DNA of 64,000 nucleotides, from positions 227,342-291,341 of the forward strand of contig CAJJDN010000029.1 in the NCBI GenBank assembly GCA_905182985.1, in the 5' to 3' direction. The notes under the pieces are model-generated. The model was not told where the DNA came from, did no database searches, and saw only the letters and a program-made list of their open reading frames with translations. Of the stretch, positions 38,482 through 51,728 are shown in pieces. The first letter of the stretch is position 1; each line of letters starts with the position of its first letter. Source of the DNA: Paramecium sonneborni. Lineage: Eukaryota; Ciliophora; Oligohymenophorea; Peniculida; Parameciidae. The translations under genes and the position numbers were made by a program.

Positions 38482-39213
38482 ATGAATAATTATTATTAAT
38501 TGATCAATCAAATATCCCTACCCAAATAACAATTACAAATCCAAACCAATCCAGATGTTATCAATTTCAATCTCAATAACAATACTTACATTAATAAAAT
38601 CAAATGTCAAACACATTTAACTAATTAAAATAAAATTGAATAAAATATCAAGTTATACAAAGATTAATCAACTTAATGTGAATTATTCACATAAGATCAA
38701 AATACACAATGTTCTTAAATTTTAGAACATGATCCAAAATTAATATAACTAGTATAATCTAAAATTACTTATACAAATGATTTACTCTCATAAATGGAAT
38801 CCGTTGATATTAATGATTTTCATGATTTTTAACCCAGATAAGCAATCTCTATATAATAATCATTATCTGGATCATCTACTTTGATGGCTATTGTCTAAGT
38901 TAATAATAACATTATATATGAATAATTGTTAACTAATCAAAATTAGAATTTCTTAAATACAATTTCTCAATTAACTAACAATAAAACAATAGATGATATT
39001 AAAATTTTAATTTAATAATATTTAGATATTCTAACTTTAATAAATTAAGGTCTTATTACTCACAATTTTAGAAAAAATTATAGTATTGTTGATTAATTAT
39101 CTTTTAATGAAAACTGTTTTGAATAACAATCTCCAGGATGGCTATTAACTCCGACAATCAAAATTGTTGATAGCTAAAACTTTTCTTCGGATTCGCTGAT
39201 CACTAATAAATGA
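38482..39213 (+). CDS. unassigned Gln/Asn-rich protein
   Basis: Intronless 243-residue frame, TGA at 39211-39213. No domain recognised. A doubled Cys/Gln motif (DQSTQCELFTQDQNTQCSQ) and a helical region (QLLTNQNQNFLNTISQLTNN, IKILIQQYLDILTLINQ) are followed by a polar tail (SPGWLLTPTIKIVDSQ). The start ATG (38482) is 4 bp from the divergent phosphatidylserine synthase ATG. The coding-like composition runs from this ATG, so I keep it, though an internal Met (MESVDIND, about residue 115) is an alternative. Confidence 0.6.
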
Positions 39214-39340
39214 TTCACTAACTAATTATTCATAAAAGATTTAAAATCAATTAAATATATCATCCACACAAGTTACCAACATTCTTAATAATTATCGATT
39301 CTCTAAAAACATTATATGAGCAGATCTTCCAATCATATTG

Positions 39341-41329
39341 TCAATTGTTCGATTTCTAATTATTATAATATGAATATTCTTACTCATTTAAGACAAAATT
39401 AACATCTAATCTTCTAACTTAAGTTGCTCTCATTCCATTAAAAATGTTATCAATCATTTTTTCATATTTTCTAGAGTTCTTAATAATGATAAATAAAGAT
39501 ACTTAATCGCTTCTTTCAAAATTCTTAGAAATTCTTGCACTTTCAAATGGTACATATGAATCTTATGCTGAACTAACAAACAGAATATTTTAGAACCAAT
39601 TTAATCCTTCTTTTTTTGATAATTAATATAGGAATGTGTTTTCAATTTATTCAGCATCAGTCATAGCTAATTATTATAATGATACAGATTTTCTCATTCG
39701 TTTTAGAAACCATAATCCAGCATCAATAAGTAAACTATTATTATAACCATATCCTAAATGAGGACTTGATAATGATATGTAAGCATTCATATTAATTTTA
39801 AATTCATTTAAATGTGGTAATGCAGCTCTAACAATAACTCCTCCCATTGAATGACCTAGAAAACTTATTCGAAAAGGATTATTTTTAATCCAATCTATTA
39901 TATATTATTTAACTTCTTTAGCCAAATTTTAACCCATATCTGAAAGATTACCATCAGTCATATCTTCATTGGCTCTACTCATTAAATAATGATGATTTGG
40001 ATATTATAATTAAAGATTATTCTTTATTAATCTCATATCTAATGAATTTCCTTAAAATCCATGTACTAATACTATTAAATGTAAAATTTATTCTTATTGA
40101 TTCAAAGGTTAACTAATTTAATATATTTCTTCAAATAAAACTGTTGCTTATTTTTAATCTGAGAATAGATTCTCATCAATAATATCCAATTATTGTTCCA
40201 TAATTAATGGTTTTCTTCTTATTTAATCACTTACATCTTAGTGTTATTTTTAACATAAAGTACCATTAGAGAATGAATTACATTTAATGATTTCTCTAAA
40301 ATAAGTTTCTCCCCATTTATCTTTTATTTTAACTTAATAATCTTGTTATAATAAGATTCTATATTGTTTTGAATTATTTTGAATAATATTAATTAATAAA
40401 TTTTGTAATTCAAAAAGAACTGAGGAATATTAATTAATATCATTTTCTATAAGAGTGGATAATAGATTTTAATCTCTAATGTTTTTTAAATTTAAAACAT
40501 CTGATATTAGAATATTACCTTTAGTATGGATATTTTCTTTAATAATAGAAGATTCTTAATATTGTATATAAGAGAATTTAGGAATAGTAGGTAATTTTGA
40601 TAATTCATCATATAATTTTAGTTAACCACAAAGTTTAGCTACTTATTGTTAAAGTGATTCACTTGTTAATCTTAATTATCCTATATAGTAATCAAAAAAC
40701 TCTTAACTTTTAGTAAATTTATTAGTGTGTTTATGAAGAAATTCTGTAAATGTTTTAGGTTGAATAGATATTTTAGAACTATTAGCTTTTTGGAATTCAC
40801 TTAAACGAAATTTAAAATCTTATAGATTAGAATTGAGAGTACAATGAACTTAACAAAAATGATTGTTATCAAACATAATTGGAACATATTCATGTACACC
40901 TTTAAAAGAATTACAAATTCTTCCTTAATATGTAGCAACACATTTAAATAATGATTCTTCATTTGAAGGACCACCTATTTTAGCTAAATCAGCACACATT
41001 AATTCACATATTATTTTGAATTCATGTTCATAATGTGGTGATGCTGATACTTCTATTTTAAAAATACAACTTTCATCTATTTCTACTTCTTCTTCTTGAA
41101 ATCTTATCATAAATGTTCTTGTTTGAAAATATTATTCATCTATTTGACTAGGTTACCATGATTCTTTTTTTTTATTATTATTATTATTGCTTTCAAAATA
41201 ATTGTAAGGTGTTGCTTACTCTCCATTTGATTTTATCATAAATCTTAAGTAATATAGTCCTTAATTAAAGAGATCAATGTTTTTAAATGACTCTACGTGA
41301 ATAATATGTTCATATGTTGCCCTTAGCAT
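39341..41329 (-). CDS. FAM135-type protein (DUF3657 plus DUF676 lipase)
   Basis: Intronless, 662 residues, the architecture of eukaryotic FAM135A/B. The N-terminal DUF3657-like domain starts with VESFKNIDLFNQGLYYLRFM, where animals have KFYNVDLFQRGYYQIR. The C-terminal serine-hydrolase domain carries LIVLVHGFQGNSLDMRLIKN, the nucleophile elbow ISFLGHSMGGVIVRAALP (GHSMG), LSSPHLGYGYNNS, LLIDAGLWFLKRMRKSVSL and FLYQLSKKEGLNWFQNILFV. After that, SSAQDSYVPFESARI holds the Asp. The lipase triad looks complete. A trinucleotide run at about 41168-41186 encodes a short Asn stretch. Start at 41327-41329, 27 bp from the divergent gene at 41357. The substrate is unknown. Confidence 0.9.
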
Positions 41330-41356
41330 TTAATAAATTAACTGTTAAAAATATAA

Positions 41357-42596
41357 ATGGAATTGAAACATTTCAATAAATTTGTAGAAGAATACAAACT
41401 CATCAAGAATGATAAATTAATTAAATACCTTGTCATACTTGGTATAGGATTTGTTAAACAAAAATTAGAAGATGTAAATCAAGAGGCAATTAAATTATTA
41501 GCTAGTAATTATCATTCTAATTTAGATTCATTCAAAGAAAAGTCTATTCATTAAGAATTGAAAAATTTGAGAAATAAAGTTCTCTCTCTAGAGAAGCATA
41601 TTCAACCAGAATAGCAAATTAAATATCACAGTTAACCTAAATTAATACCTCCTAAAGTAACACCAAAAATCACTGAATAAATTCCATTGTAATAAAATGT
41701 TAAAAAGGCTGTACCTTTCAAACATCACCTAGATGATTCTGAAATGTAAAATCTAAGATATTTTTTAGCAAATCAATATTATGGAATTAATATAATGAAA
41801 ATCATCATCAATTAATTAACAATGAATCTTAACATTAAGCACAAAGAAAGTAAACAATTGATTAACAACCTATAATTCCAAAATATTTACCAAGAAATAA
41901 CTCTTAAACAGAAATAAATCCTTTATCATAACGTGAGAATAGTACAAGATAAGTTACTTAACGATCATCTCATCATTCAAGTTAATTTGATAGTGTACAT
42001 AATAGAAATTCTCCAAAATTTAAAGGGGAAAAGAAAAAGAGTGTATGTAAAGAAAACAAAACTCCTGTTAGTGTTGGAGGAGTACCTAAACATTTGAGAT
42101 AAGTCTAATCTAAAATAAAATCTTAAATTTAGTATGACAAAGAACAATATAAATCCAATAACAGTTAGAAGGAAGAAGAATAAACAATTAATATAGCTAA
42201 TAGTTCCTTAAATCCATTTAACAATACTCCATAGAATAAATTATTTTAGCCTTGTCATTCAACACACTTTGGAAGTGGTTAAGTGTCAAGTGCTAAAATA
42301 TAATAATAATAATAATAATAATAATAAACTTCAGATTAAAATAACATTACAGAAAGGAAAGTATTTAATCTTGATGAAATTGCTTCATCATTTTTGAATT
42401 CTCCATTCATGAAGAGTTAAATTACATAAAGATTATTTGGAAAATAAGAATCAGCTTTATAATCATCATCATCTAGTACATTCTCACTTTTTAATCCAAA
42501 CAATGAACTAAAAAGTATAAATATATTCATAATTCTTTAGACTTCTTTTAACAATTAGATAAACAAGTCGGAAACTCTTTATCCTTTTAGTTTTGA
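41357..42596 (+). CDS. unassigned protein, helical N-terminus and Gln/Ser-rich tail
   Basis: 396 residues after introns of 23 and 26 nt are removed. The N-terminal ~65 residues are helical (HFNKFVEEYKLIKNDKLIKY, LEDVNQEAIKLLASNYHSN) and followed by a short coiled coil (ELKNLRNKVLSLEKHI). The rest is disordered, rich in Pro, Ser, Asn and Gln, with basic patches (GEKKKSVCKEN). It contains a poly-Gln tract written entirely as TAA (42299-42328). It ends SPFMKSQITQRLFGKQ, then FFQQLDKQVGNSLSFQF. No family recognised. The intron near 42512 is required for the end to fit. Confidence 0.6.
42299..42328 (+). repeat. TAA microsatellite coding poly-Gln
   Basis: Nine perfect TAA units in frame inside the 41357-42596 gene. 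With TAA read as Gln they encode poly-Gln; under the standard code they would be nine successive stops. Confidence 0.95.
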
Positions 42597-43542
42597 TTTC
42601 ATATATTTTATAAATTTGAATTATTATTAATTAATCAAATATAATTCTATTTAAGAATTTAAACTAGCAATAATTATAAATCAATTTTTTTTATTTTCTA
42701 CATGCAGATGTATCTAAAAAAGAACTCAGATAAAATTAGAAAAATCACAAAAAGTAAGGAATTAAGATTTTTGTTAAAAAATTGCATTAGGAGTCTGATG
42801 ATATTATGAAGTTAAGTTCAGGGAAAGTGAGGATTATTTAATTAATATTGAATCTGAAAAGAAAAACAAAATTATTTAATAAAGAAATCTCATTAAAAAA
42901 AGTCTAGACTTATATTTAAGCACCTATAAGATTTTCACATATTCAAATAAACAATAAAAATATTTAAAGTGATTTAAGAATATCGAGAAATGTTTTTTTA
43001 AATACGTATTGGAAAATTTATATATCAAGAGATTTTCATATATTTATAACTGAGATTCTACTATCATTTATTGAAAAATCTTCTACTAATATATAGATTT
43101 ATATATTTTTGATCTATATTCCTGAAACTTATAATCTACATAATAAATTGTTTTCATCTGATGATACTAATCTAAATAAATAGATATAAATCATACAAAC
43201 AATAGTACAATATTTGTTTACCACAATAACTTTTATTCGACAATTTGATTATATATCATTAAATGATACTTAATCTAAATAATGGGTAACATAATAATAT
43301 TATTTAATAGGAGGAACTATTAATTTTTAATAAATAGAAGTTGATCAATATTTGGATTTAAAATTACTAAAGGGTTAAATTAAATATCAAAAATTAATTA
43401 GTTATTTATATATTTTGATTACGAAAGCTATAAACAAAATCAGTTAAATTTCGTTAATAATCTTTATCTTATTGTATATAAATAAATATATAAAATTGAA
43501 ATAAAAAGAGATTTATAATAAAAATAATTTACAAAAATTTAT
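42597..43542. other. AT-rich stretch with a possible coding relic
   Basis: Between convergent genes. On the + strand at about 42800-42970 a TGA-free frame reads KFRESEDYLINIESEKKNK and more, without a start in phase. Another, at about 42715-42800, reads KNSDKIRKITKSKELRFLLK. They could be remnants of one gene. The rest shows nothing. Confidence 0.25.
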
Positions 43543-44317
43543 TCAATATTCCATTTACACAGAATTTGGAACGTTATTTGCTAGTTTTTACTGAGAGATT
43601 ATTAATTTTCGAATCTAATAACCTTTATAACAATAACATCCATGAGTTACACCAATTATTAATAAAAATAATACATTCATTATAGAACTATATCTTAATA
43701 AATATATTTACAATGCATTCTTTAAATCTCTTTTTTATTAACAGTCATTTGAAGTACTGATTTAATCCTAAGTCATACATTCATTATAATATAAAGGAGC
43801 TTAAAAAGCAATTAAAGTTGCTATTAGATCTGCTAAGAATGTTAAGCAATTAACAATCATCCAAACCATTAAAGTACATAACAATTTTTTACTGATTAAT
43901 AAATTGAAATAAATGATATTCGAGACATATAAGATAATACTATACATATAATTAATTAAATACCTAATTATCCAGACACCAGCAGAAACTCTACAACCAT
44001 CATATATAAATTATGGTAGGATTCTTGCTAGAATAAAACCTACAATAAATAAACTAAAAATTCCATAACAAAACTTTAAACTAGAATTTATTACATAAAA
44101 AAACCTTTTAAGTTCTTTCTAGCTTTAGGTCTCTAAATAAGTTGGTTTACCAATTGGAATTTCTTTTATAGGTTCTTTATTTTCAATTATTGTGACTGTG
44201 AGGAAATCTTTATTTTAAATGGTTTATGATTCTTGTCTTGAATGAGATTTTTTTTCATTTTAATATATGCCTTAAAGTTAAATTGGTAGTTTTACATTCA
44301 TTTGTTTACTGTTCCAT
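43543..44317 (-). CDS. unassigned four-helix membrane protein
   Basis: 249 residues after a 25-nt intron near the start is removed. The polar N-terminus (KKSHSRQESQTIQNKDFLTV) is followed by four hydrophobic helices: LKFCYGIFSLFIVGFILARI, MYSIILYVSNIIYFNLLI, LLCTLMVWMIVNCLTFLADL and SSIMNVLFLLIIGVTHGCYC. The second loop contains YDGCRVSAGVWII. The tail is polar. The layout resembles tetraspan ciliate proteins of unknown role. Start 44315-44317. Confidence 0.6.
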
Positions 44318-44703
44318 CTAAGTCTTATGTTAATTAATACTTTCCATAACAATTAATTTTAAATACAAAATTATTTGACCAAATTCTTTTGAATCAAGAA
44401 ATTTACTTATTTTTAGTGTGTAACAAATTATAATAATTATCAATAATTCGCAATAAAAATAGTAATTATTATAATTAGAGATAAATTTTTATTATAAAAT
44501 ATTTATTATATATTTATATAATTAAGACTTCTATTTCAGTTAGTTTTACTTGACTATACAAATAAAATTCATTTATATAGATATTATTAAGAATTTAAGT
44601 CATGCATTCAAATTTTTAAATCATTGTCTTTGTTAATTTAAAAAAGAAAATTATTTTATAATTCTTATTGCATAAAAAAAGAAGAAAATTTATTCTTTTC
44701 AAA

Positions 44704-45640
44704 ATGAATATCATTTTATTATTGGCCATTTTTGTAATTTGATATTTATTATATATTTTTATTAAAAATTTTAATTATTTTAGGGTGGATTCAATTATCC
44801 TTCAATGGATTAATCTTGGCCTTGGTAATTTTTGGATAAAGTTAATTATTCCACATAAATTGATTAAAGAAATTAGCAGATCTAGAAGAAAACTCATTGA
44901 AAAGTATATATATATTTTATTCAAATTTTAACAGTTATTTTAATAACATCTTCCATGATTTTGAATTTCAGTTATACAATTTATCTTGTTAATTGTTCTT
45001 TTAATTTAGCTTTGATTTATTTATATTCCTTTTTATCGTTATATCTAATAGATTTTTCTTTTTTTGCTTTTTATGTATATATTATCAAAGCTATGATTAG
45101 CCTATACGATAATTTTATAGATTTTCTCAAAAAAAATATTATGATTTATAATTTAGCTTTTTTTATTGATTATATTAAGCACAATTATTTGACTTTCAAA
45201 ATAAAATAAAATATAAATTATTAACTGGTCTGGAAAAAGAATTCATAAAGCTTCAAGTAGTGTACTCAATACTTTAAGCTATTTAGAGAAATAAAAGATT
45301 TAGCAATATATTTTAATATAATATAATAGTTTTTATTAATATTTCTAGATGTAAATAAAATTAGCTTATGTTTAGGTACTTATTTTTTTTATAAGCTTAA
45401 TACAATTGTATTTTGTGAAGAATTTTTTGATAACAAAAAATGAACTTAGACAATATAGATATTAATTTTGTTAAATAGGTAACTAAGAAAAAGTTTATTA
45501 TGTAGCAGATAATTTAGAATTTTTTAGTGGATAGAATTAAACTGAAGTTGTATTCTTTATTTAAAATAGAGAAAGCTTCAGGTAATTTAAAAATATATTA
45601 TTCACATTTATTTTATTAGTATTTCCTTTAAATTTCTCTC
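44704..45640 (+). pseudogene. possible decayed secretory-type gene
   Basis: A signal-peptide-like start (MNIILLLAIF) is followed by a possible 50-nt intron and then GGFNYPSMDQSWPWQFLDKV and QIDQRNQQIQ, reaching TGA. Further right, at about 45450-45590, another coding-like frame reads NELRQYRYQFCQIGNQEKVY and YVADNLEFFSGQNQTEVVFF. Pieces between them are all T-rich and cannot be phased with 20-35 nt introns. Either a broken gene or one whose exon structure I failed to solve. Confidence 0.25.
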
Positions 45641-45650
45641 CAAATATCCA

Positions 45651-48600
45651 TCAGTCAAGAAAATTTGAAGTGGTATAAAGTACACAATTCTTTTCAGCAA
45701 TTAATATTGATTAATCAAATATTTCGGGTAGAATAAAATCAAAATTAAAAATGTTACGCAACCTAAAATCAAATAGCTCATTGAGATATTCTAAATTATA
45801 AACTATATTTACATTAAAATTTCTTATAGTCTGATCTGTAATATCTTTAAAACTAATCTTAAAATTATCTGATAAGGCAAAAAAAGCTCTTGTTATTATT
45901 TAAGATCCTTCTAATTCATACTTATGTGTTTCTACTCTTTTTGTAAAATTATTCATCTGTTACTGAGTTTAGATTTAGTTGTAAAGATAAGTAAGAGCTG
46001 AAACTATTCCTTTTGATAGAATTCCTTCAAATGATAAAATACAATATTAATCCATCAAAGGTTTAAAGCTCTAAATTACTTTATATCTATACCTCATTTA
46101 TTTATGAGCACATCTCATTTACTTATAAAAATTCTAATAAATCGATAAAATTTTAAGTTAGTAAATAATCATCATAGTGAATTGTTTCAATTATAGAATT
46201 AAATTCTTACAAAACGCTTTAAGATCTATTTAATAAAATGTATAAATTTTCAGAGTCTGATTTTGTTAAAAATGGATAGCTTGAGAAACGAAAAAACATT
46301 TCCCTATAAAGAAAACCATTTCCTCCACGAAATTTTAAATCTTATATTAGTTTAAAAAAATCAGTTGTAAGATTGTACTTAGTTAAATATTTTTATGCCT
46401 CCAAAAAAATTATTATTCCATATATTATAAATAAAATCAATAAAGTTATGTTTGCTATATTATATTTATATTATGGATATTTTTAAGAGAATTTGTGATA
46501 TATTAATTAATTCTATTTTGCATTAAAATTTTAATTTTAGATTTATATAATTTAAATATATTCTTTTTCTAATTGAAATTTTTCTAACATATTTTCTGAC
46601 ATAATATTTAGTAATGATCTCTATCTTGATATTTCATTTAATATAATTTCCTCAGTGTTGTGTCTTAATAATCCTATTATTAGATCATATGATGTTAAAT
46701 ATTTTTTCTAGTAATAAAATACAATTAGTAACAATAAAACAAAAATAAAAACAAAGCAAGTCAATAGAATGAACCATTTTAAATAAATTTAATCGCATTT
46801 TAATTGAGAATATATTTTTATCTCACTTGTTAAACTTTCACAAATGTTTTACATAATTAAATAATTAGCAATTAAAAAAATCTAAAATGGCTGACCAGCA
46901 ATTGCTCGATTAAATTTATATGCAGACAATTATTATTGTTAATATTAAAGCATAATAAATAGATTATCTCTAAATGTAACATTTTGAGAATAGATTCTAG
47001 AAGAATTTTCCCCCATAAACCAAACTGGGATATTGACATCATTTAAAAATTAAGCTAAATAAGGGTTATTTAATTATGTATAAAAGTTTTCCTATAATTC
47101 TTAATAACCTAAAGGCAAATACTATAAGAACGGAGCAGTGAGAACTTATAGCTCTTTAGCATTTATGAATCCCTCCATATATTATATTTAATAAGATGTA
47201 ACAGTAATTCTCATTGAAAAAAATAGATCATATGGACCCATAATATTTGCATGTAGTTATAGCATTTCAATTTATTTAATTAAAAGATTTAAATCATTAC
47301 TTAATTCCTATATTATAAAAATGATTATCATTAAAAAGCAAAAAAAAAGTAAGAAAGTGTAAATTAAGAGTTGAAATAAATATTTTGGCTTTGACTTTTA
47401 CAACATTCTATGAATAATATCATATTTTTTCTATAGACTTTATTTTGATAAATCATTCAATGTTTTTGTTTTTTATAATTTTCCTTATTTTTTTGTAAAT
47501 TAAGAAATAATTAATTCATAAGATGAACAATCTTTCATTTAATCTTCATGACAAAAATATTATTATTAATTATTTTTATTAGAATTAAGTAATTCTTTAA
47601 TTTCATATACCTCATTTTAATCTTAATTATTATGATTTGTAATACATATTCTACCTGGACTAATAATCTCTTCTTAAATTTGATCATTTAAATAATTAGA
47701 TAATAAACTTTAATTTTTTTATATTTTATAAGAAGTATGTTTTACTTATTTTTAAAACTCTTAAAAAATTAAATTTTGATTTTTGAATTCTAATTCACCT
47801 ATTTCACTATCAAAATCACATTCATCAATCACATAAGATTTTTATTTATTTATAAAATTCTCCATTTAGCTCTCGAAATTTTATTATTTTTAAATATAAG
47901 ATATATGAATAACATAATAAGTATAATTTATAATTTATCTTTTTCGGATAGTGAGATCACAATAATATTTTATGTATTAAATTGTATTTGATCTAAAATA
48001 GCTATTTCGAATGCTTTTTAGAGTCTAAAACTCATTTAATTTTTATTGTAATCTATCAGGAGGATTTGGAAAGATTAATTCAATTTAACTAAGAGAGATT
48101 TCAGTTAACTTTATAAGAGATTCAAGAATATCCAAAAAGTCTGGGATAATTTTTTCTATAGTAATTTTATTCATATCATTATTAGTTTTAAACCATTCTA
48201 TTTATTCAGAAGACCAACCAATTTGAATTAAAATACTTTTTGTAAATAAACACTAATGTTTTACTTCATCAACTAAAATAAACATCAACTCTTCTGTGAT
48301 AGGTTAAAAAAAGGCTGAAAATGTTAAATTTGATTTCAAAAATAATTCAGTTACATCAACATTTAAATAGACTGCTTAAATAAATTAATCTTTAGAAACT
48401 ATGAAATTAATATCAAAAATCTTAAAGAATTTACATAATCCAGTTTCTAAAAATTATCTAACAAAATGATGATGGTAATTTGCTATTATAAATGGAACTA
48501 AATCTTCAAATAGATAAGTTTCTCCAATGTTTCGAAATGTTCCAAAAATATTGAATAGTTAAGTTGAATGACTTTATATATTTAAATGTTGCATATCATC

Positions 48601-50697
48601 TTATAATGTCATAATTAAATAATAAATCTCTTTTGAATTTACATTAAAGTTCTTAATCTTTAAAAATTTTAATTATCTTTCATCAATGAATTTTTAACTT
48701 CTTGAAAATTGAATTGCTTTTTCATAATCATTTTAAATAAAACAATAAAATATATTTAAGGCTTAATGCAAAATAAAACTTGGATAAAAATTATACATTT
48801 AAATTATCTTTTATTCTCCATCATTCAATTATTTACATTTTTCAATTAAGCTTAAGTAACCCTGATTATTTTCATAAAAATTGATTTTTTTTTCATTTGA
48901 TTTAATTTTTAACATTTCTTCATAACATTTAATTTTTTAATTAGCCATATTGATTATTATATTAATTGCTTTTGAAACTTAAATTTCATTTAATAAATAT
49001 TAAGATACAAAATCAGAAGTGATTGATTATTACTAAACATAATCATCTGTTCCAAAATTTCTTTATACTGTTCTTCTTGCTTCTTCTAATATTACTGAAA
49101 TACAAATTGATTCAAGAAAATTAAATTTAATTTAGTTTAACAAAATATTAATTTAAAATTAAATATTTGTATCAATATTCTAAGGCTAAGAAAAATTAGT
49201 TTAATTATCTCCAATCACATAATGACTATTTCTATCAGAATATGAATTGCTTTAAGGTAATGTGCCTAGATGATTTTTAATTCCTTTCTATGGTGATTAT
49301 TGTATTTATTAAGCATTTTTTAATTAATGTAAATATTACAATGATTACATTGTCCATCCAAAATCATATAAAAGATAAACATAATTGAGAAATGTTCTTT
49401 TTGAATATTTGCAACTTTTTTAATCAGTAAAATTTAATTTTAAAGAATCCTTTAATAGAAGTATTAATCTTGATTATATAAATTCTTTATATATTTCTGT
49501 AGTAATTCCTTAAGCTGATCGAGTATCTAAGATGTATTGATGTCCACAAATTGAACATGTTAAATTTTTACATTTTTTATAATGTTCTTATTGAATAAGA
49601 GATCTTTGAACAGTACAAAATTCCAAACAATGTTCATTTAAAATGCTAATTATGTGATATATAAATCTTTTTGGAGATCTAATTTATTCATTAAACATTG
49701 TAAGCAAATTTTACTATTAATCTCTTTAATAATATTTTAATAGAATTTAATATAAAATAGGAGTCAATACAAGTGTCTAAAACATCATTCTTGAACCATA
49801 TTTATCCTATAATTCAATTAATTCTAATTAGCTATTGATTATAATAGAAAATGAAATTCCATAAAATAAGAATTAAATTAATTTTTGATTTACATAAACA
49901 TAATTTTTAAATTGATCAATTAGATCTAAACTACATTTTAATAAAGATAATCCAATCAATAAATGCATTGTCAAAGATGAACTCTTTTAAAAGATATAAA
50001 GAAATTAAACTATAAATTCTATTATTAAAGATATATATCTCAAACTACTTATATAATTTCTTTCCAATCCAGATATTTTCAGTGTAATAGATTTCTCTAT
50101 TACTTTTATATGCAATATATTATCTAAAACTACTAATATTAAAGTTATTAAAACTAAAAATATTAGAAATATGTTTAAAAATTATTTGTCAGTATCTATA
50201 TAAATGAAAAGAGTTCTAATACTGCATACGCATATTAATATACACCATTAATACAATATATAAGTATTTATCTATTAGTAGAGACATAAAATGGCAACAG
50301 GAATCTTAAAATAAAGATTATTTTGTAAATGAGCTAAAAGATTGTCTTTGTTTAAAAAATAATAATATAATATTACTATTATTATGAGTTTTGCTTTTTA
50401 AATCAATATTATTATAAGTACAATTATAAACATTAGGGATTAATATTCATTTCCATTTTCAATTAACCATAAATCTGGCCTTATTAAATTTCTTACAATT
50501 TTAAAATGAATTGATTCTTTCTTTGTATTTTCATTTAATCTCAAATCTATTGTCAAAATTAGAAGTTAAATGTAAGGTACCACTATTATGATGGCAGATG
50601 CAAATTTCTTTAATTAATGTTATTTCTTTAATATGATCATCATTGCAATTAATTCTTCAATAAATGATAATCCTTTCTTCTGAATAGACAAAAACAT
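45651..50697 (-). CDS. very large ciliate multi-pass membrane protein
   Basis: About 1,670 residues in one frame with a single 22-nt intron found near the 3' end. The N-terminal third has many hydrophobic helices (MFIIVLIIILIQKAKLIIIV, IFLIFLVLITLILVVLDNIL, LRYISLIIEFIVQFLYIFQ, LIQFLFYGISFSIIINSQ). A Cys cluster follows (KCKNLTCSICGHQYILDTRS), then a long soluble region. Two more helices flank an extracellular-type loop (LLIYTFLLFFCFLMIIIFII and WFILLTCFVFIFVLLLLIVF), then another helix (IANITLLILFIIYGIIIFL) and a soluble tail. The layout recalls the big transmembrane families of Paramecium and Tetrahymena (TmcB/PAS-type annotations), possibly sensory. That link is from memory of layout only. 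The 5' end is uncertain: coding-like sequence continues to 51237. Confidence 0.6.
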
Positions 50698-51237
50698 GTA
50701 AATTTATTGAATTTATAAAGTTCTTTAATTAATTAAATAATTGTAAAAATATCTGATTTCACCAAAAAAAGACTTTTAGAAATACATTCCTCAATCTAAA
50801 AATAAATAATTATCAATATATATATAGAGATTGATAAAATTTATTTGGTAGAGGATTTATTAACAAATTATATATAAATTTTAGAAAATTAATTTTATAA
50901 ATTAGGTCTCTAAGTGATTTAATTTAAATGCATTAATAAAAACTTTTTTATAATTCTTGCCTCTTTCGGAAATTTCAGAAATTTCTTCTTTTTACATTTT
51001 TAAATAAAGAGTTTTGATAATAACATTTGAATTTTGACTAACTTTTTTGTGAATTATACAAAAATTAATGAAGTGCTTATTTATTAAAAAATTTCTTAAT
51101 ACTTTTAGTTAATTAAATACTTTAAGGAATAGCATTGCAGAATTATAAATAATCTTCTTGAAATTCAACTCTTACAAATCATAAAAGATAATTAATATCT
51201 ATCGAAGATAAACATTGTCACTTATTTTTAAAATCAT
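50698..51237 (-). CDS. probable 5' part of the large membrane protein gene
   Basis: A TGA-free frame starts at an ATG (51235-51237): MILKISDNVYLRQILII, then YLKMQKEEISEISERGKNYK and KVFINAFKLNHLETQFIKLI. It meets a TGA at about 50800, in the same phase as the 50697 ATG. Other phases in 50700-50850 are also coding-like (INPLPNKFYQS, NFINSINLHVFVYSEERIII). I infer one or two unresolved introns joining it to the downstream frame. It could instead be a separate small gene. From 51238 to 51728 only a short + strand frame (51481-51639, MIDFSLKQNESNLKNK) is seen. Confidence 0.4.
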
Positions 51238-51728
51238 ATTTTTCTTTATAAATTCTTAAATACTTTAAGCAAATAAAATGAAAATTGTAATTTAATTTTT
51301 TAAATAAATTTTTCTTTTTGTTATAATTAGTAAGGAGATAAGAATAGATCAGTTTTATTCTAAAAAAGATTTATCGCAAGATTAGACTGAAAGAATTAAT
51401 AGCAGATAAATCTAGAGTGTCTGAATCAAAATGTAAAATAAATACTTCCATTGATTACAAAAAAATGAAATTTTTTTTGAATGATTGATTTTAGTTTAAA
51501 GCAGAATGAATCGAATTTAAAAAATAAGGATGATGAGCTAGATTTGTAATTTATGAAGGGTTATAAAGTTAAGAATTTGTTAGCAAAAGAGTTTAAAATT
51601 AAAACTTTATCTAAAGGATTAAATGGAGAGGTAAAATGATAATATTAATTTAATAGCATGAGAGTATGAATAGATTGTTATGAATGGATAATGAAGAGTG
51701 AAGTTATAGTTTTGATTAATATTAATAT

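Noticed and set aside
44955..45209. Hydrophobic 84-residue frame suggesting a membrane protein
   Set aside because: T-rich DNA gives Phe/Leu/Ile/Tyr in any frame; no conserved pattern or good start.
51481..51639. 52-residue + strand frame (MIDFSLKQNESNLKNK...)
   Set aside because: It has an ATG and some coding-like composition, but no intron joins it to mL49 and it is too short to stand alone with confidence.
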